Source of the DNA: Halorhodospira sp.
Lineage (GTDB): Bacteria > Pseudomonadota > Gammaproteobacteria > Nitrococcales > Halorhodospiraceae
DNA: 60,290 nucleotides
Assembly (NCBI GenBank): GCA_007121755.1
Contig: SKJZ01000039.1
Location: forward strand, 1-60,290
Reading direction: 5' to 3'
The position numbers and the translations under genes are program-made. Of this stretch, positions 34,162 to 43,095 are shown in pieces. Below the pieces are notes generated by a model. That model ran no database searches, had not been told where the DNA came from, and saw nothing but the letters and a program-made list of their open reading frames with translations. Within the stretch, counting starts at the first letter, position 1, and every line of letters starts with the position of its first letter.

Positions 34162-35507
34162 CTGAGACGGTCGGCCGCGCCGAGGGCTGGGTTGGCCGTG
34201 TGCGGCGCCGGGTCACCGGCCTAGAGCCGTCCAGTCCGGCGGTGGAGGGAATCCTGCGGCGCATGGTCGGTTTGACGCTCGAGGCGGAGGGTTGCCGGGC
34301 GGCGCTGGGCAGCCGGTGCACGATCCAGGACGGCGGGGCCGAGGTTGAGGCCGAAGTCGTCGGCTTCTCCGGTGAACAACTCTTCCTCATGCCTACCGGG
34401 GATCTCCACGGCGTCATGCCGCGCGCTCGCGTCATCCCGTCTGTCAGTTCCGCCCAAGCCAGGGTCGGGCCGGAGTTGCTCGGGCGGGTGCTGGATGGAG
34501 GCGGGAGGCCGATCGACGGCCAAGGGCCTCTGAAGGCCCGCGAGCGGACGCCGTTGATGGCGGAACCCGTCAATCCGTTGGAGCGCGCGCCGATTACGCA
34601 GCCGTTGGACGTCGGCGTGCGCTCCATCAATTCCCTCTTTACCGTCGGGCGCGGCCAGCGCATGGGACTCTTTGCCGGTAGTGGCGTGGGTAAGAGCGTA
34701 TTGCTCGGCATGATGACCCGTTACACGACGGCGGATGTCGTGGTAGTGGGCCTGATCGGCGAGCGGGGCCGGGAGGTGCGGGAGTTCATCACCGAGATCC
34801 TGGGCCGGCACGGCTTGGCCAGATCGGTCGTCGTGGCGGCGCCGGCGGATACGTCGCCGCTATTCCGCCTCCACGGCGCCATGCTCGCTACCAGCATTGC
34901 CGAGTACTTTCGCGACCAGGGGCTCAACGTTCTACTACTGATGGATTCGTTGACTCGGTACGCCCAGGCCCAAAGGGAGATCGGGCTGGCTATCGGGGAG
35001 CCTCCGACAACCAAAGGGTATCCGCCGTCAGTGTTCAATCTGCTCCCCCGTCTGGTGGAGCGAGCCGGCAATGGCGCTGACGGTAGAGGCTCGATAACCG
35101 CGTTTTACACCGTGTTGGTTGAGGGGGACGACCATCAGGAGCCGGTCGCCGACGCGGCGCGGGCAATCCTAGACGGCCACCTGGTGTTGTCGCGGAGACT
35201 GGCTGATTCCGGGCTCTATCCGGCGGTGGAGGTCGAGCAGTCGATCAGCCGGGTGATGATCTCGGTGACCCACGAAGAGCATCAGAAGGCGGCTCAGATC
35301 TTCCGCGAGCTGTACGCGGCCTACCGCCAGAACGAAGACCTTATCAGCGTTGGTGCCTACCAGCGCGGCGCCGATCCACGGGTGGATCAGGCGATCCAAT
35401 ACTACCCCCATCTGCGGGCGTTTCTGCAGCAAGATGTCGGCGAGGCCGTCGATTACGACGCCTCTGTCGCCACCCTGTTGCAACTGACCGGGGCGCGTCC
35501 GTCGTGA
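34158..35507 (+). CDS. fliI: FliI, flagellar export ATPase
   Basis: Hexameric ATPase of the type III export apparatus. It has 449 residues. Walker A GSGVGKSV (174-181), Walker B LLLMDSLTRYAQAQREIGLA, and the F1-beta-like GYPPSVFNLLPRLVERAG. The C-terminal part is DPRVDQAIQYYPHLRAFLQQDVGEAVDYD. Start GTG overlaps the fliH stop (GTGA), and the end overlaps the fliJ start in the same way, showing tight translational coupling. Confidence 0.97.
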   Translation: MTETVGRAEGWVGRVRRRVTGLEPSSPAVEGILRRMVGLTLEAEGCRAALGSRCTIQDGGAEVEAEVVGFSGEQLFLMPTGDLHGVMPRARVIPSVSSAQARVGPELLGRVLDGGGRPIDGQGPLKARERTPLMAEPVNPLERAPITQPLDVGVRSINSLFTVGRGQRMGLFAGSGVGKSVLLGMMTRYTTADVVVVGLIGERGREVREFITEILGRHGLARSVVVAAPADTSPLFRLHGAMLATSIAEYFRDQGLNVLLLMDSLTRYAQAQREIGLAIGEPPTTKGYPPSVFNLLPRLVERAGNGADGRGSITAFYTVLVEGDDHQEPVADAARAILDGHLVLSRRLADSGLYPAVEVEQSISRVMISVTHEEHQKAAQIFRELYAAYRQNEDLISVGAYQRGADPRVDQAIQYYPHLRAFLQQDVGEAVDYDASVATLLQLTGARPS

Positions 35508-35965
35508 CGAAGCGGTCCGAGCGGCTTAAGCCGGTGCAGAGGCTCGCTGAGCAGCGGCGCGAGCAGGCGGCTGGGCATCTGTCCCGGGCGGAGGTGGCGC
35601 TGCGGGAGGAAGAGGCGCGCCTCCAAGAGTTGCTCGGCTTTCGCCGCGATTACTGTGGCCAGTTCGCTGCCGGCAGCCGCGTCGATGCGGCGCGGTTGCA
35701 GGACTTCAACTCTTTCTTGACCCGTCTCGACGAGGCGGTGGTGCGGCAGCGTCAAGCGTTGACCAAGCAGCAGCAGCAGGTCAATTACGCCCGCCGGGTC
35801 TGGTTGGAGTTTTGGCAGCAGCACCGCACCGTCGAGCACGTGGTCACCAGCCGTCAACAGGAAGAGGCGGAGGCGGAGGCGCGCCGTGAGCAGAAGGAGG
35901 CGGATGAGGTCGCCCGCTTGCTCTTCCAGGCCGCAGCGGCCGGGCGGTTGCCGGGGAAACGGTGA
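35504..35965 (+). CDS. fliJ: FliJ, export stalk/chaperone escort protein
   Basis: Coiled-coil protein in the FliI ring centre; 153 residues. Two long antiparallel helices are seen: RLKPVQRLAEQRREQAAGHLSRAEVALREEEARLQELLGF and RLDEAVVRQRQALTKQQQQVNYARRVWLEFWQQHRTVEHVV. The C-terminus is charged (EAEAEARREQKEADEVARLLF). Start GTG overlaps the fliI stop. Length is normal. Confidence 0.93.
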   Translation: MTKRSERLKPVQRLAEQRREQAAGHLSRAEVALREEEARLQELLGFRRDYCGQFAAGSRVDAARLQDFNSFLTRLDEAVVRQRQALTKQQQQVNYARRVWLEFWQQHRTVEHVVTSRQQEEAEAEARREQKEADEVARLLFQAAAAGRLPGKR

Positions 35966-35985
35966 CGGCGGCAGGAACCCCGCCC

Positions 35986-36001
35986 CGGCAATACTTTTCT
36001 C
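35986..36001. promoter_or_regulatory. CGGCAA-type site upstream of fliK
   Basis: CGGCAATACTTTTCTC lies about 30 bases upstream of the fliK sigma-54 promoter. The segment GGCAATACTT is shared with the sites at fliD (24341) and, with small changes, in the fliP-fliQ gap (44743). Confidence 0.4.
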
Positions 36002-36021
36002 AAGGTCGGTAAGATGCTCTG

Positions 36022-36037
36022 TGGTCCAAGTTTTGCA
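36022..36037 (+). promoter_or_regulatory. Sigma-54 promoter of fliK
   Basis: TGGTCCA-AGTT-TTGCA has correct GG-N10-GC spacing and a perfect -12 box. Initiation is expected near 36048, about 46 bases before the ATG. Such a promoter would make fliK independent of the fliE-J message. Confidence 0.7.
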
Positions 36038-36093
36038 GCATTATTTGCCATGAACCGATCAACCGATGCGAGCATTGATAGGGGGCGCCGGAG

Positions 36094-37353
36094 ATGAAGG
36101 CCGTTGGAGAGCTGGGTATCGATCTCGAGGGCCTGCAGCGGCAGTTCTCTGAAGAGGCCGATCTTGCCCGTGGCGGTGGCGGCGAGGGCTTTCTCGCGGC
36201 GTTGCTGGAGACGCCGTTGCTGAAGGAGAGCGGTCTCTCGGCGGACGAACTCGCCACCGTGCTGGAACAAATGGCCGATGGCGACTTCACCGGTGGCGGC
36301 GAGACTCTGCCGGGTAACGGCGAAGGTTCGCCGAAGGATCTGTTGGCTCTGTTGGCCGCACTGGGGAGTGGCGAGGACCGGTTGGATCTTGGCGGCGGGC
36401 CGGCTGCCGCAGGTAACTCTGACGGCCTTGCCACGGAAGATGGGGCCGCGGTCTCCTATCAGGAGCGTGCCCGCCTGTTGCGCGCGCTGGCCGATTTGCA
36501 GGCCGAGGGGGTCGCGCCCGACGAAATGGCGGCCGCCCTCCAGGAGCGGCTTGGTGACGTCGCGCAGGAAGAGGTGGTCGATGAGACTATCCATATGGCG
36601 GCGGCCGGCGCATTGACCCTGCTCAGTGCGCTGGAGGGGGGCGGCGCGGTCGACGAGGTCCGCCGGAATGCCGCCATGGGTGAGCAGATTGCCCGGGAGA
36701 TGAGGGCGGCGGGCGCACTGAATCCATTGACCGACTCTCTCGGTTCAGTCGGCGGGCCACTCGGTGGTGAGGTGGGCGGTGGTGCCGACGGCGAGACCGG
36801 CGCGGAGCGCCGCCATCCTGAGGGTCTGCTGCAAGCCGCCGAAGGCGGGTCGAGGGGCTCTACGGCGCACGGCGAGTTCACCACCGTTTTGGCGGCCACC
36901 GGGGCGTCCGGGGCCGAACGGGGCGCTGCCGCCGTGCAGCTGACAGTGCAGCCGCCGGTGGGCCAGAATGGCTTCGGTAATGCTGTCGGTGAGCGAGTGG
37001 TCTGGATGGTCAACGAGAACGTCCAGCACGCCCGGCTCCAACTGAACCCGCCCGGCCTTGGTCCAGTGGAGGTCAGTGTCCAGGTCGGCGACGACCGGAC
37101 CACGATTACCTTCAGTGCCCAGAACGCCGCCGCGCGCGAGGCGCTGGAGGCCGAATTGCCGCGTCTCAGGCAGATGTTGGCCGAGCAAGGCCATGAGCAC
37201 GTCGATGTGAATGTCTCTCAGGGCGAGGCGCGGGAGCGTGATGAAGAGGGCGCGGCCAGCGCCGATGGCGACGGCGGCGACGACCCCGCGGAGAACGGCG
37301 ACCACAGTAACGCCGTGGCCGCGGGTTCCGGGTTGGTGGACCACTACGCCTGA
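36094..37353 (+). CDS. fliK: FliK, hook-length control protein
   Basis: Exported ruler that switches export specificity. It has 419 residues. The N-terminal two thirds are acidic, Gly/Ala-rich and unconserved. The C-terminal switch domain (about 300-385) is NVQHARLQLNPPGLGPVEVSVQVGDDRTTITFSAQNAAAREALEAELPRLRQMLAEQGH. A Asp/Glu/Asn-rich tail ends it. The stop codon overlaps the 3' end of the convergent znuB gene by 10 bases, and no terminator separates them. Confidence 0.92.
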   Translation: MKAVGELGIDLEGLQRQFSEEADLARGGGGEGFLAALLETPLLKESGLSADELATVLEQMADGDFTGGGETLPGNGEGSPKDLLALLAALGSGEDRLDLGGGPAAAGNSDGLATEDGAAVSYQERARLLRALADLQAEGVAPDEMAAALQERLGDVAQEEVVDETIHMAAAGALTLLSALEGGGAVDEVRRNAAMGEQIAREMRAAGALNPLTDSLGSVGGPLGGEVGGGADGETGAERRHPEGLLQAAEGGSRGSTAHGEFTTVLAATGASGAERGAAAVQLTVQPPVGQNGFGNAVGERVVWMVNENVQHARLQLNPPGLGPVEVSVQVGDDRTTITFSAQNAAAREALEAELPRLRQMLAEQGHEHVDVNVSQGEARERDEEGAASADGDGGDDPAENGDHSNAVAAGSGLVDHYA

Positions 37354-38147
37354 CGGCGGGTGGCGGTGCGGTGTCCGGCGGCCAGGCGTAACGGCGCCAT
37401 CGCCGTCAGCACTGCCACCAGGACTGGTGCAAAGGGCAGGTCGGCAGTGATCGCCAGTACATAGGCGGCGGTATATCCGATTGCGGCAATCCCCAGAGTC
37501 CACACTACCGCCCGCCGCCATCCGCCGGCGAATGCGAAGGCGATCCATGAGGGAATAAAGACCAGCGCGAAGGCCGCCATTACCCCCATTACCAGCGCAG
37601 CCACCGCCACTGCCAGTGCGGTGACTAAATCGAACCCGAGAATCACCGGCCACTGCGGCCGCCCATTGGCCGGATCGTGGCCGGGGAAGAGGTGGTGGCG
37701 GAGCAGTCGGCGGGAGAGCAGCGGCAGGAGCAGGGCGGTGATCGCCGCCGCTGTAGCCGCAGCGGTAAGTTCGGCGGGGCCAGCGAAGTAGAGCTGTCCA
37801 TCCACCAGGGCGTCGCCCAGCAGCTTTGCGTGGTGGGTCATGGACGCCCCTACCAGCATCGCGCTCCATCCGAAGAGGATCAGCCAGGCGTAGACGTCGT
37901 TGCCGCTGCGCCGCAACGCACCCTTGATGGCCACCGCCAAGACGCTGGCGCCCAGGGCCGCGGCCAGTGGCGGCGCGCCGATGAGCAGGCCGGCAACACC
38001 GCCGGCGCCCGCCAAATGGGCAAAGCCGAGTGCGGCCAGCCACTCCGCCCGCAGGCGCAGGTAGAGCCCCACGCTGGCCACCGCCAGGGCGGCGGCAAGG
38101 CCGGCGACCAGTGGGACGCGGAAGAGTGGGTCGAAGAGGATCTCCAT
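37344..38147 (-). CDS. znuB: ZnuB-type metal ABC transporter permease
   Basis: Inner-membrane channel subunit of a zinc (or manganese) ABC importer. It has 267 residues with about seven to eight hydrophobic segments, including VPLVAGLAAALAVASVGLYLRL, GAGGVAGLLIGAPPLAAALGASV and ALAVAVAALVMGVMAAFALVFIPSW. Family features include ALGFAHLAGAGGVAGLLIG after the first segment. It lies one base after znuC. Zinc is inferred from the operon and not from the sequence of this subunit. Confidence 0.87.
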   Translation of the reverse strand: MEILFDPLFRVPLVAGLAAALAVASVGLYLRLRAEWLAALGFAHLAGAGGVAGLLIGAPPLAAALGASVLAVAIKGALRRSGNDVYAWLILFGWSAMLVGASMTHHAKLLGDALVDGQLYFAGPAELTAAATAAAITALLLPLLSRRLLRHHLFPGHDPANGRPQWPVILGFDLVTALAVAVAALVMGVMAAFALVFIPSWIAFAFAGGWRRAVVWTLGIAAIGYTAAYVLAITADLPFAPVLVAVLTAMAPLRLAAGHRTATRRQA

Positions 38148-38148
38148 C

Positions 38149-38772
38149 TCAGGCCGCCCCCGCTTCCGCGGGGTGCCCGTTGGGCTCCAAGTGAACTACC
38201 CGGCGGCAGACCCGCTCCACGAAGTCGGCGTCGTGGCTGATGATCAGTGCCCCCCGATGGTCCTCAAGCCGTTGTAGGCCGTCGATGAGCAGATCCCGGC
38301 CCTGGGTGTCGAGGTTGTTGGTGGGCTCGTCGAGCAGTACCAAAGCGCCTTTGTGTCCCAAGACTGACCAGATCACCAGGCTTTGCCGCTGCCCGCCGCT
38401 GAGCCGGTCAATGCGGCAGCCGAGCAAGGGTCGCAGAGACGGTGGCAGGTTTGCAGTGGAGGTCCCCATGAGCGCCATCAGCTCATCGCCACGGAGCGGC
38501 AGCTCCCCGCCCTGGTAAGGGCTTTGGGTTTGGCAGGAGATCCCGGCTCCGGCCGGGATCTCCACCGTGCCGCCGAAGCGGCGGGCCTGACCGGTGAGCA
38601 CGCCGAGGACGGTGGTCTTGCCCGACCCGTTGGGGCCGGCCAATCCCACTACCTCGCCCCGGTGGACGGTCAAAGAGAGCGGGCCGACCACCGGTTCAGT
38701 GTAGCCGGCACGCAAGTGGTGGATCGATAACAGCGGAGTGGAAGAGGTCACCGTGCGCCCGTTGCCGCCCAT
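38149..38772 (-). CDS. znuC: ZnuC-type metal ABC transporter ATPase
   Basis: Energises metal import. It has 207 residues from the ATG at 38772; a GTG at 38751 overlapping the znuA stop (GTGA) is an equally attractive start and would give 200. Walker A GPNGSGKTT (46-54), Q-loop QTQSPY, signature LSGGQRQSL, Walker B VLLDEPTNNLD and H-loop ISHD are all intact. Slightly short compared with E. coli ZnuC, lacking its C-terminal extension. Confidence 0.9.
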   Translation of the reverse strand: MGGNGRTVTSSTPLLSIHHLRAGYTEPVVGPLSLTVHRGEVVGLAGPNGSGKTTVLGVLTGQARRFGGTVEIPAGAGISCQTQSPYQGGELPLRGDELMALMGTSTANLPPSLRPLLGCRIDRLSGGQRQSLVIWSVLGHKGALVLLDEPTNNLDTQGRDLLIDGLQRLEDHRGALIISHDADFVERVCRRVVHLEPNGHPAEAGAA

Positions 38773-39650
38773 ACAATGGCGTCAATGGTGTCGAAGTAGT
38801 CGTCGGCATCGCCGCCGACCGGGACGTGGGTCGGCAACGCGTGGTAGTTCCATCCCAGCTCCCGCTGGATGAAACGCGCCCCGCCCGCCGGCTGGAAATC
38901 GGTGAAGAGGGTTGCACCCTGCCGGTCCTGCAGGTCACGGACCAGTTGGCGCAAGTGGCGCGCGGTGGGTGGGATGCCCGGCAGCGGTTCCAGGTAGCCG
39001 TGGATCGGTATGCCGAGTCGTTCCATTAAGTAGTCCATGTCTTCGTGGAAAAGTAACACGCCCGGTGCGCTAGCGGCCATCTCCTGCCATCGCGGCAGGC
39101 GTTTGTCCACGGTGGCCTCGAAGCGTGCTGCGTTGTTTTGGAATGTCTCCCGGTGTTCCGGCGCCAGTTCGGCCAGACGGCCAGCCAAGGCGTGGGCCAC
39201 TTGCGCCGTGCGTACCGGGTCGAGGTAGATGTGGGGGTTCCCCGCCGGGTGGACGTCGCCCTGCCCGCGGTCGGGAGCGGCGTGCCCGATCAAATCCACA
39301 TGGGCCACCGCCTCGAAATAGCCGGGGCGGCCGGGCATCACCGCCGGATTGCTGGCGCCGCGCAGCGCCGCCGGCAGCCACCCTTCCTCCAACTCCGCGC
39401 CCACGGAGACCACGAGATCGGCGCGGCGCAGTGCGGCCATCATCGACGGGCGGGCCTCCAGGTAGTGGACGTCGCGGTCGGGCGGGGCCATGGTGACCAC
39501 CTCCACGTGGGGGCCGCCGATCTCCTGGGCCAACATGGCCATGTTGGTTGTGGTGGCGGCGACTTGCACGGGGCTCGCAGCGGCGGTCCCGAAGGTCGTG
39601 ATGGCGGCGAGCGCGGCCAAGGCGGTGGTGACCCATCTTCTGTGCCACAT
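38748..39650 (-). CDS. znuA: ZnuA-type periplasmic metal-binding protein
   Basis: Captures the metal ion in the periplasm for ZnuBC. It has 300 residues. Signal peptide MWHRRWVTTALAALAAITTFGTAAA. Expected ligands: H62 in RDVHYLEARP, H134 and/or H140 in DVHPAGNPHIYLDP, H202 in LLFHEDMDY, and an acidic residue in LFTDFQ. The long histidine loop typical of E. coli ZnuA is absent; the loop at 123-138 is short. Start ATG with AAAGGAG upstream. A short GTTATAAC palindrome (39668-39675) lies 18 bases upstream and could be part of a Zur site. Confidence 0.88.
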   Translation of the reverse strand: MWHRRWVTTALAALAAITTFGTAAASPVQVAATTTNMAMLAQEIGGPHVEVVTMAPPDRDVHYLEARPSMMAALRRADLVVSVGAELEEGWLPAALRGASNPAVMPGRPGYFEAVAHVDLIGHAAPDRGQGDVHPAGNPHIYLDPVRTAQVAHALAGRLAELAPEHRETFQNNAARFEATVDKRLPRWQEMAASAPGVLLFHEDMDYLMERLGIPIHGYLEPLPGIPPTARHLRQLVRDLQDRQGATLFTDFQPAGGARFIQRELGWNYHALPTHVPVGGDADDYFDTIDAIVWAATGAR

Positions 39651-39699
39651 GGTGATGGACTCCTTTAGTTATAACGACTTCGGCGCGCGGAAGGCTCTC

Positions 39700-41046
39700 T
39701 TAAAATGGGTGGGCTCCGTGGGCGCCCAGGCTCAGGTTGTACTGGAGCATGAACTGCCAAGCGCCGTGACCTTCGTCGTCATTGTCCTCCTCGGCGAAGT
39801 CGGAGTAGTTGAACTGTGCCCGGATAAATGAGAAGTCGGATGGGTGGAACGTGACGTTGGCGGAGTACCGGTACGACGTGTCCATCGACTCGAAGCGGCC
39901 GTTGTCAAGGTCGGCTTCCAAGGTGTCGTTGGTCAACCCGATGGCCTCGGCGCGCAGTCCGGCGCGCCAGCGGGGGGCGATGCCGTAGACGGTTTGCAGA
40001 TAAATGCCGTCCTGCTTAGCGGTGCCGGAGATCCTGTCGTCTACGTTGAGCGTGTCAACGTCCTGGAACGTCTGGCTGCGATATGTCGCGTCGATGTTGC
40101 GCACGAAGTACTCACCCTGGACGATCCATTGACGGTGCCCCATGTAGCCGCCCGGGTCGTACTTGTAGACGGCGTCGATACCGGCGAACCAGCTGTCGCC
40201 GTCCCACGTCTCCAGCCGCCCGGAGGAGTGCGCCTCGACCATCTGGAAGGCGCGGGCGCTGCCGGCGGAAATGCCGAACTGTGCCGCGTGATCGAAGCCG
40301 AGGTCCGGGCCCCACTTGGCGAATACGGTGCCCAGGCGCGGGCCGCTGACATCGTCGAGCCCGTTGTCGGCACGCCAGCGGAGGCGATCCGGTTCTCCGG
40401 TGTCGTCGGCGTAACCGAGGACGGTGTGTTCCCCAGCCCCCTCGTAATTGGCGATGCCGGAAGTCTCCCCCTGCAATACCTCCACGCCGAGGCGCAGGTA
40501 GCTTCGGGTAGGCGCCAGCCAACTAAGTTGCACGCCGTTCTCCTGCAGCCCTTCATCGCCGAAGAGGTGCTCATTGATCAAAGGCCGATCGACGAAGTCC
40601 CAGTCGTGGGGATGTTGTTGGTTGATGTAGCCGACGTCCGAGAGGAACCGCCCCGCTTTGACTTGCAGCCCGGCGGGCAGTGCGCGAGTGGTCAGGTACG
40701 CCTCTTCCAGCTCAATCCCTGAGGTGCCTTCGACGGCGAGGTTGACGAGGGCGTCGAAGTAAGGGTCCACTGTCGATTGGAAGACGATTTCCGTCTCCCG
40801 CAGGTTGAAGCCGTCTATAAGGTCGTGGTCGTGGTCGTGGTGATCGTGCCCGATCTCGAAGCCGGCCGGGTCGTCAGCGTGGCCGGAGAACTCGTTGGCG
40901 TAGACCGCGTCCAACACGACCGAGATCGACGGGTTTAAGGCCGTGCCGGCGGTAACCCGCTCGGTGGAGGCGTGGAGCGGTGTTCCGGCGGCGACACCCA
41001 GGATCAGTAGGGTCGCCGCAGGCGTGGTGGTGATGGACTGTTTCAT
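39700..41046 (-). CDS. Outer-membrane beta-barrel protein, zinc-island porin-like
   Basis: Predicted outer-membrane barrel of 448 residues. Signal peptide MKQSITTTPAATLLILGVAAGTPLHA. A His/Asp cluster GHDHHDHDHD (66-75) follows the first strand and suggests metal binding at the surface or periplasmic mouth. The rest alternates in barrel style with aromatic strand ends, terminating in SLGAHGAHPF. I see no TonB plug domain, so it is not a typical TonB-dependent receptor. Being first in the operon with znuA, znuC and znuB, it probably admits or collects zinc. The family name is unknown to me. Confidence 0.75.
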   Translation of the reverse strand: MKQSITTTPAATLLILGVAAGTPLHASTERVTAGTALNPSISVVLDAVYANEFSGHADDPAGFEIGHDHHDHDHDLIDGFNLRETEIVFQSTVDPYFDALVNLAVEGTSGIELEEAYLTTRALPAGLQVKAGRFLSDVGYINQQHPHDWDFVDRPLINEHLFGDEGLQENGVQLSWLAPTRSYLRLGVEVLQGETSGIANYEGAGEHTVLGYADDTGEPDRLRWRADNGLDDVSGPRLGTVFAKWGPDLGFDHAAQFGISAGSARAFQMVEAHSSGRLETWDGDSWFAGIDAVYKYDPGGYMGHRQWIVQGEYFVRNIDATYRSQTFQDVDTLNVDDRISGTAKQDGIYLQTVYGIAPRWRAGLRAEAIGLTNDTLEADLDNGRFESMDTSYRYSANVTFHPSDFSFIRAQFNYSDFAEEDNDDEGHGAWQFMLQYNLSLGAHGAHPF

Positions 41047-41187
41047 CTTCTAGCGCGCTCCCGGTGCCGTGCTCATTGTTTGTGGCGCATAATTTGCTTG
41101 TTAGCTTGCACCGCATGCGCCGGTATGGGGTCAAGTATTCGGTCAAGCTTCTCCCCGGGCGGCCGATGAAGATAGTGAGGGATCGAG

Positions 41188-41228
41188 CCCCGGAGGTTAA
41201 TGCAAAGTAATTGCATTAACCTCCGGGG
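41188..41228. promoter_or_regulatory. 17-bp perfect inverted repeat between the zinc island and fliL
   Basis: CCCCGGAGGTTAATGCA and its exact complement flank a 7-base AT-rich spacer. It lies between two divergent genes, so a terminator role is unlikely unless it ends an unseen transcript. The centre TTAATGCA...TGCATTAA is operator-like. It could be a Zur-family or other site; I could not match a known consensus. Confidence 0.5.
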
Positions 41229-41278
41229 TCAAGTGGGCTACTTGGTCGGCCGTGTTGCGTTAGACTAGGCACGGGGAA

Positions 41279-41301
41279 GCCGTTCCAATTTGAGGAACGG
41301 C
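41279..41301 (+). other. Hairpin in fliL leader
   Basis: GCCGTTCC-AATTTGA-GGAACGGC is an 8-bp perfect stem about 45 bases before the fliL start. It may influence fliL translation or protect the message. No convincing promoter could be found for fliL; the nearest sigma-54-like match has an 11-base spacer. Confidence 0.45.
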
Positions 41302-41343
41302 GATAGTCATGTTGAGCGGAAACGGGGTACAGGAGGCACCGTA

Positions 41344-41799
41344 GTGCCGAAGCTGTTATACGCATTGATGGGTGTGATGACGCTGGTGATGTTGGTGACG
41401 CTGGGCGTCGTCGCTGCCTTCGCGCTGGGGTACATCACGCCGCCGGGAATCGACCAGGAGCCCAGCGTAGAGCCGCTTGGGGAGCCGCAGTACCTCAAGC
41501 TGGAGCCGCCGTTGACGGTGAACTTCGAGCGCGGACAACGGATCAGTTATCTGCAGGCCGAGGTGGAGATCATGTCGCGGCAGGAAGTGGCATTGGAGGG
41601 CGTTCAGCGCCACATGCCGGTGATCCGTAACAATCTGTTGCTGCTGTTTGCCGACCAGAGCTTCCAGGACCTCAATACCCGCGAGGGGCGGGAGAGGTTG
41701 CGACGGGAGTCGTTGCTGGAGATCAATGACATTCTCGAGGAGAAGCAGGTCAACGCCGAGGTCGAGGCGATCTACTTCACCAGTTTTATCATGCAGTAG
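41344..41799 (+). CDS. fliL: FliL, basal-body-associated membrane protein
   Basis: Single-pass membrane protein near the stator, supports motor torque. The start chosen is GTG at 41344 (VPKLLYAL), which follows AGGAGG by 8 bases; a longer frame to 41290 would add 18 charged residues. It has 151 residues. The membrane helix is LMGVMTLVMLVTLGVVAAFALGYI. The periplasmic part has LKLEPPLTVNF, LQAEVEIMSRQEVALEGVQRHMPVIRNNLLLLFADQSFQDL and ends INDILEEKQVNAEVEAIYFTSFIMQ. Confidence 0.95.
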   Translation: MPKLLYALMGVMTLVMLVTLGVVAAFALGYITPPGIDQEPSVEPLGEPQYLKLEPPLTVNFERGQRISYLQAEVEIMSRQEVALEGVQRHMPVIRNNLLLLFADQSFQDLNTREGRERLRRESLLEINDILEEKQVNAEVEAIYFTSFIMQ

Positions 41800-41820
41800 C
41801 GCTGACAGCGGGTTTTCGCC

Positions 41821-43095
41821 ATGGCGCAGCAGGACATACTTAGTCAGGACGAGATCGACGCCCTGCTCCACGGGCTCGACGACGGTGAGGTTGAGTCCGA
41901 GGAGGAAGAGGGTAGTGGCGAACTAAGGTCTTATAACTTTACCGCCGAGGAGCGCATCGTCCGGGGCCGGATGCCGACCCTGGAGATGATCAACGAGCGC
42001 TTCGGGCGGCTCTTTCGTATCGGCTTATTCAACATGTTGCGCCGCACGCCGGAGGTTTCGGTTACCGGCGTGGACATGATGAAGTTCGGCGAGTACATCC
42101 ATACTCTCTTCGTCCCCACCAGCCTGAACCTGATCCGCCTGCCGCCGCTGCGCGGTACCGGGCTGTTCGTATTCGATCCGAAGCTGGTCTTCCTGGTGGT
42201 GGATAACTTTTTCGGCGGCGGTGGCCACTTCTACCTCAAGGTAGAGGGGCGCGAGTTCACCCCGACCGAGCAGCGGGTGATCCGGTTGCTTCTCGATCAG
42301 GCCTTCGAGGATTTGGGCGAGGCGTGGCAGCCGATACTCGAAGTGGCCTTCGAATATGTGAATATGGAGGTGAACCCGCAGTTCGCCAACATCGTTAGCC
42401 CCACCGAGGTCGTGGTGGTGAGCAAGTTTCATGTCGAGCTGGACGGTGGCGGCGGGGAGATGCATCTGACGCTGCCGTACACCATGATCGAGCCCATCCG
42501 GGATATCCTCGATGCCGGCGTGCAGTCGGACCGCATGGATGTCGATCAGCGGTGGACCCGGTCGCTCCGCGAGGAGATGAAAAGCGCGAAGGTCCACATG
42601 CAGAGCACCCTGGCGCGGGCCGATCTGACCTTGCGCGACCTGGTCCGGCTGCAGGCGGGCGACATCATCCCCATAGAGATGCCGGAACAGGTGATCGTCG
42701 AGGCGGAAGACGTACCGTTATTCCGCGGCGTTTATGGAACCTGTAACGGCCATGCGGCGGTGCGGATCAGTGAGGTGATTCGTGACCATCAGCGTGAGGG
42801 GTTGTTGCCGAAGTATGAAGAGGTCCGGCGCAAGGGGATGCTGGCCCACTTGCAGGACGGGGAGGCGCCGGAAGAGGCGGAGGCGTCCGGGCAGCACGCG
42901 CCACCCGCGGAGGCGGCGGGCGGTGCTGCGGCAGCGCCGGCAACGGCTCCGGAGCAGAGGGGCGGCCGGCGGCCGGAGGAGCCGACACCCGCTGCCGAGA
43001 CGGCTCAGCGGCCAACAGTAGGCAAGGGCCACGGGAATACCATGGCCGATTTCGGCGATGAGTGGGATCTCCTGACGGGCGAGGAAGATCAATGA
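41821..43095 (+). CDS. fliM: FliM, switch protein with extra C-terminal tail
   Basis: Rotor switch component that binds phosphorylated CheY through its N-terminus. It has 424 residues; most FliM proteins are about 320-340. The CheY-binding segment is ILSQDEIDALLHGLDDG (6-22). The middle domain has ERIVRGRMPTLEMINERFGRLFRIGLFNMLRR and FFGGGGHFYLKVEGREFTPTEQRVI. The C-domain ends near LLPKYEEV (about 340). About 80 further residues, Pro/Ala/Glu-rich and finishing MADFGDEWDLLTGEEDQ, are added. It overlaps fliN by 4 bases. Confidence 0.95.
   Translation: MAQQDILSQDEIDALLHGLDDGEVESEEEEGSGELRSYNFTAEERIVRGRMPTLEMINERFGRLFRIGLFNMLRRTPEVSVTGVDMMKFGEYIHTLFVPTSLNLIRLPPLRGTGLFVFDPKLVFLVVDNFFGGGGHFYLKVEGREFTPTEQRVIRLLLDQAFEDLGEAWQPILEVAFEYVNMEVNPQFANIVSPTEVVVVSKFHVELDGGGGEMHLTLPYTMIEPIRDILDAGVQSDRMDVDQRWTRSLREEMKSAKVHMQSTLARADLTLRDLVRLQAGDIIPIEMPEQVIVEAEDVPLFRGVYGTCNGHAAVRISEVIRDHQREGLLPKYEEVRRKGMLAHLQDGEAPEEAEASGQHAPPAEAAGGAAAAPATAPEQRGGRRPEEPTPAAETAQRPTVGKGHGNTMADFGDEWDLLTGEEDQ

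Noticed and set aside
41244..41260. Sigma-54 promoter for fliL (TGGTCGG...TTGCG)
   Set aside because: GG and GC are separated by 11 bases instead of 10 and the sequence match is otherwise weak.
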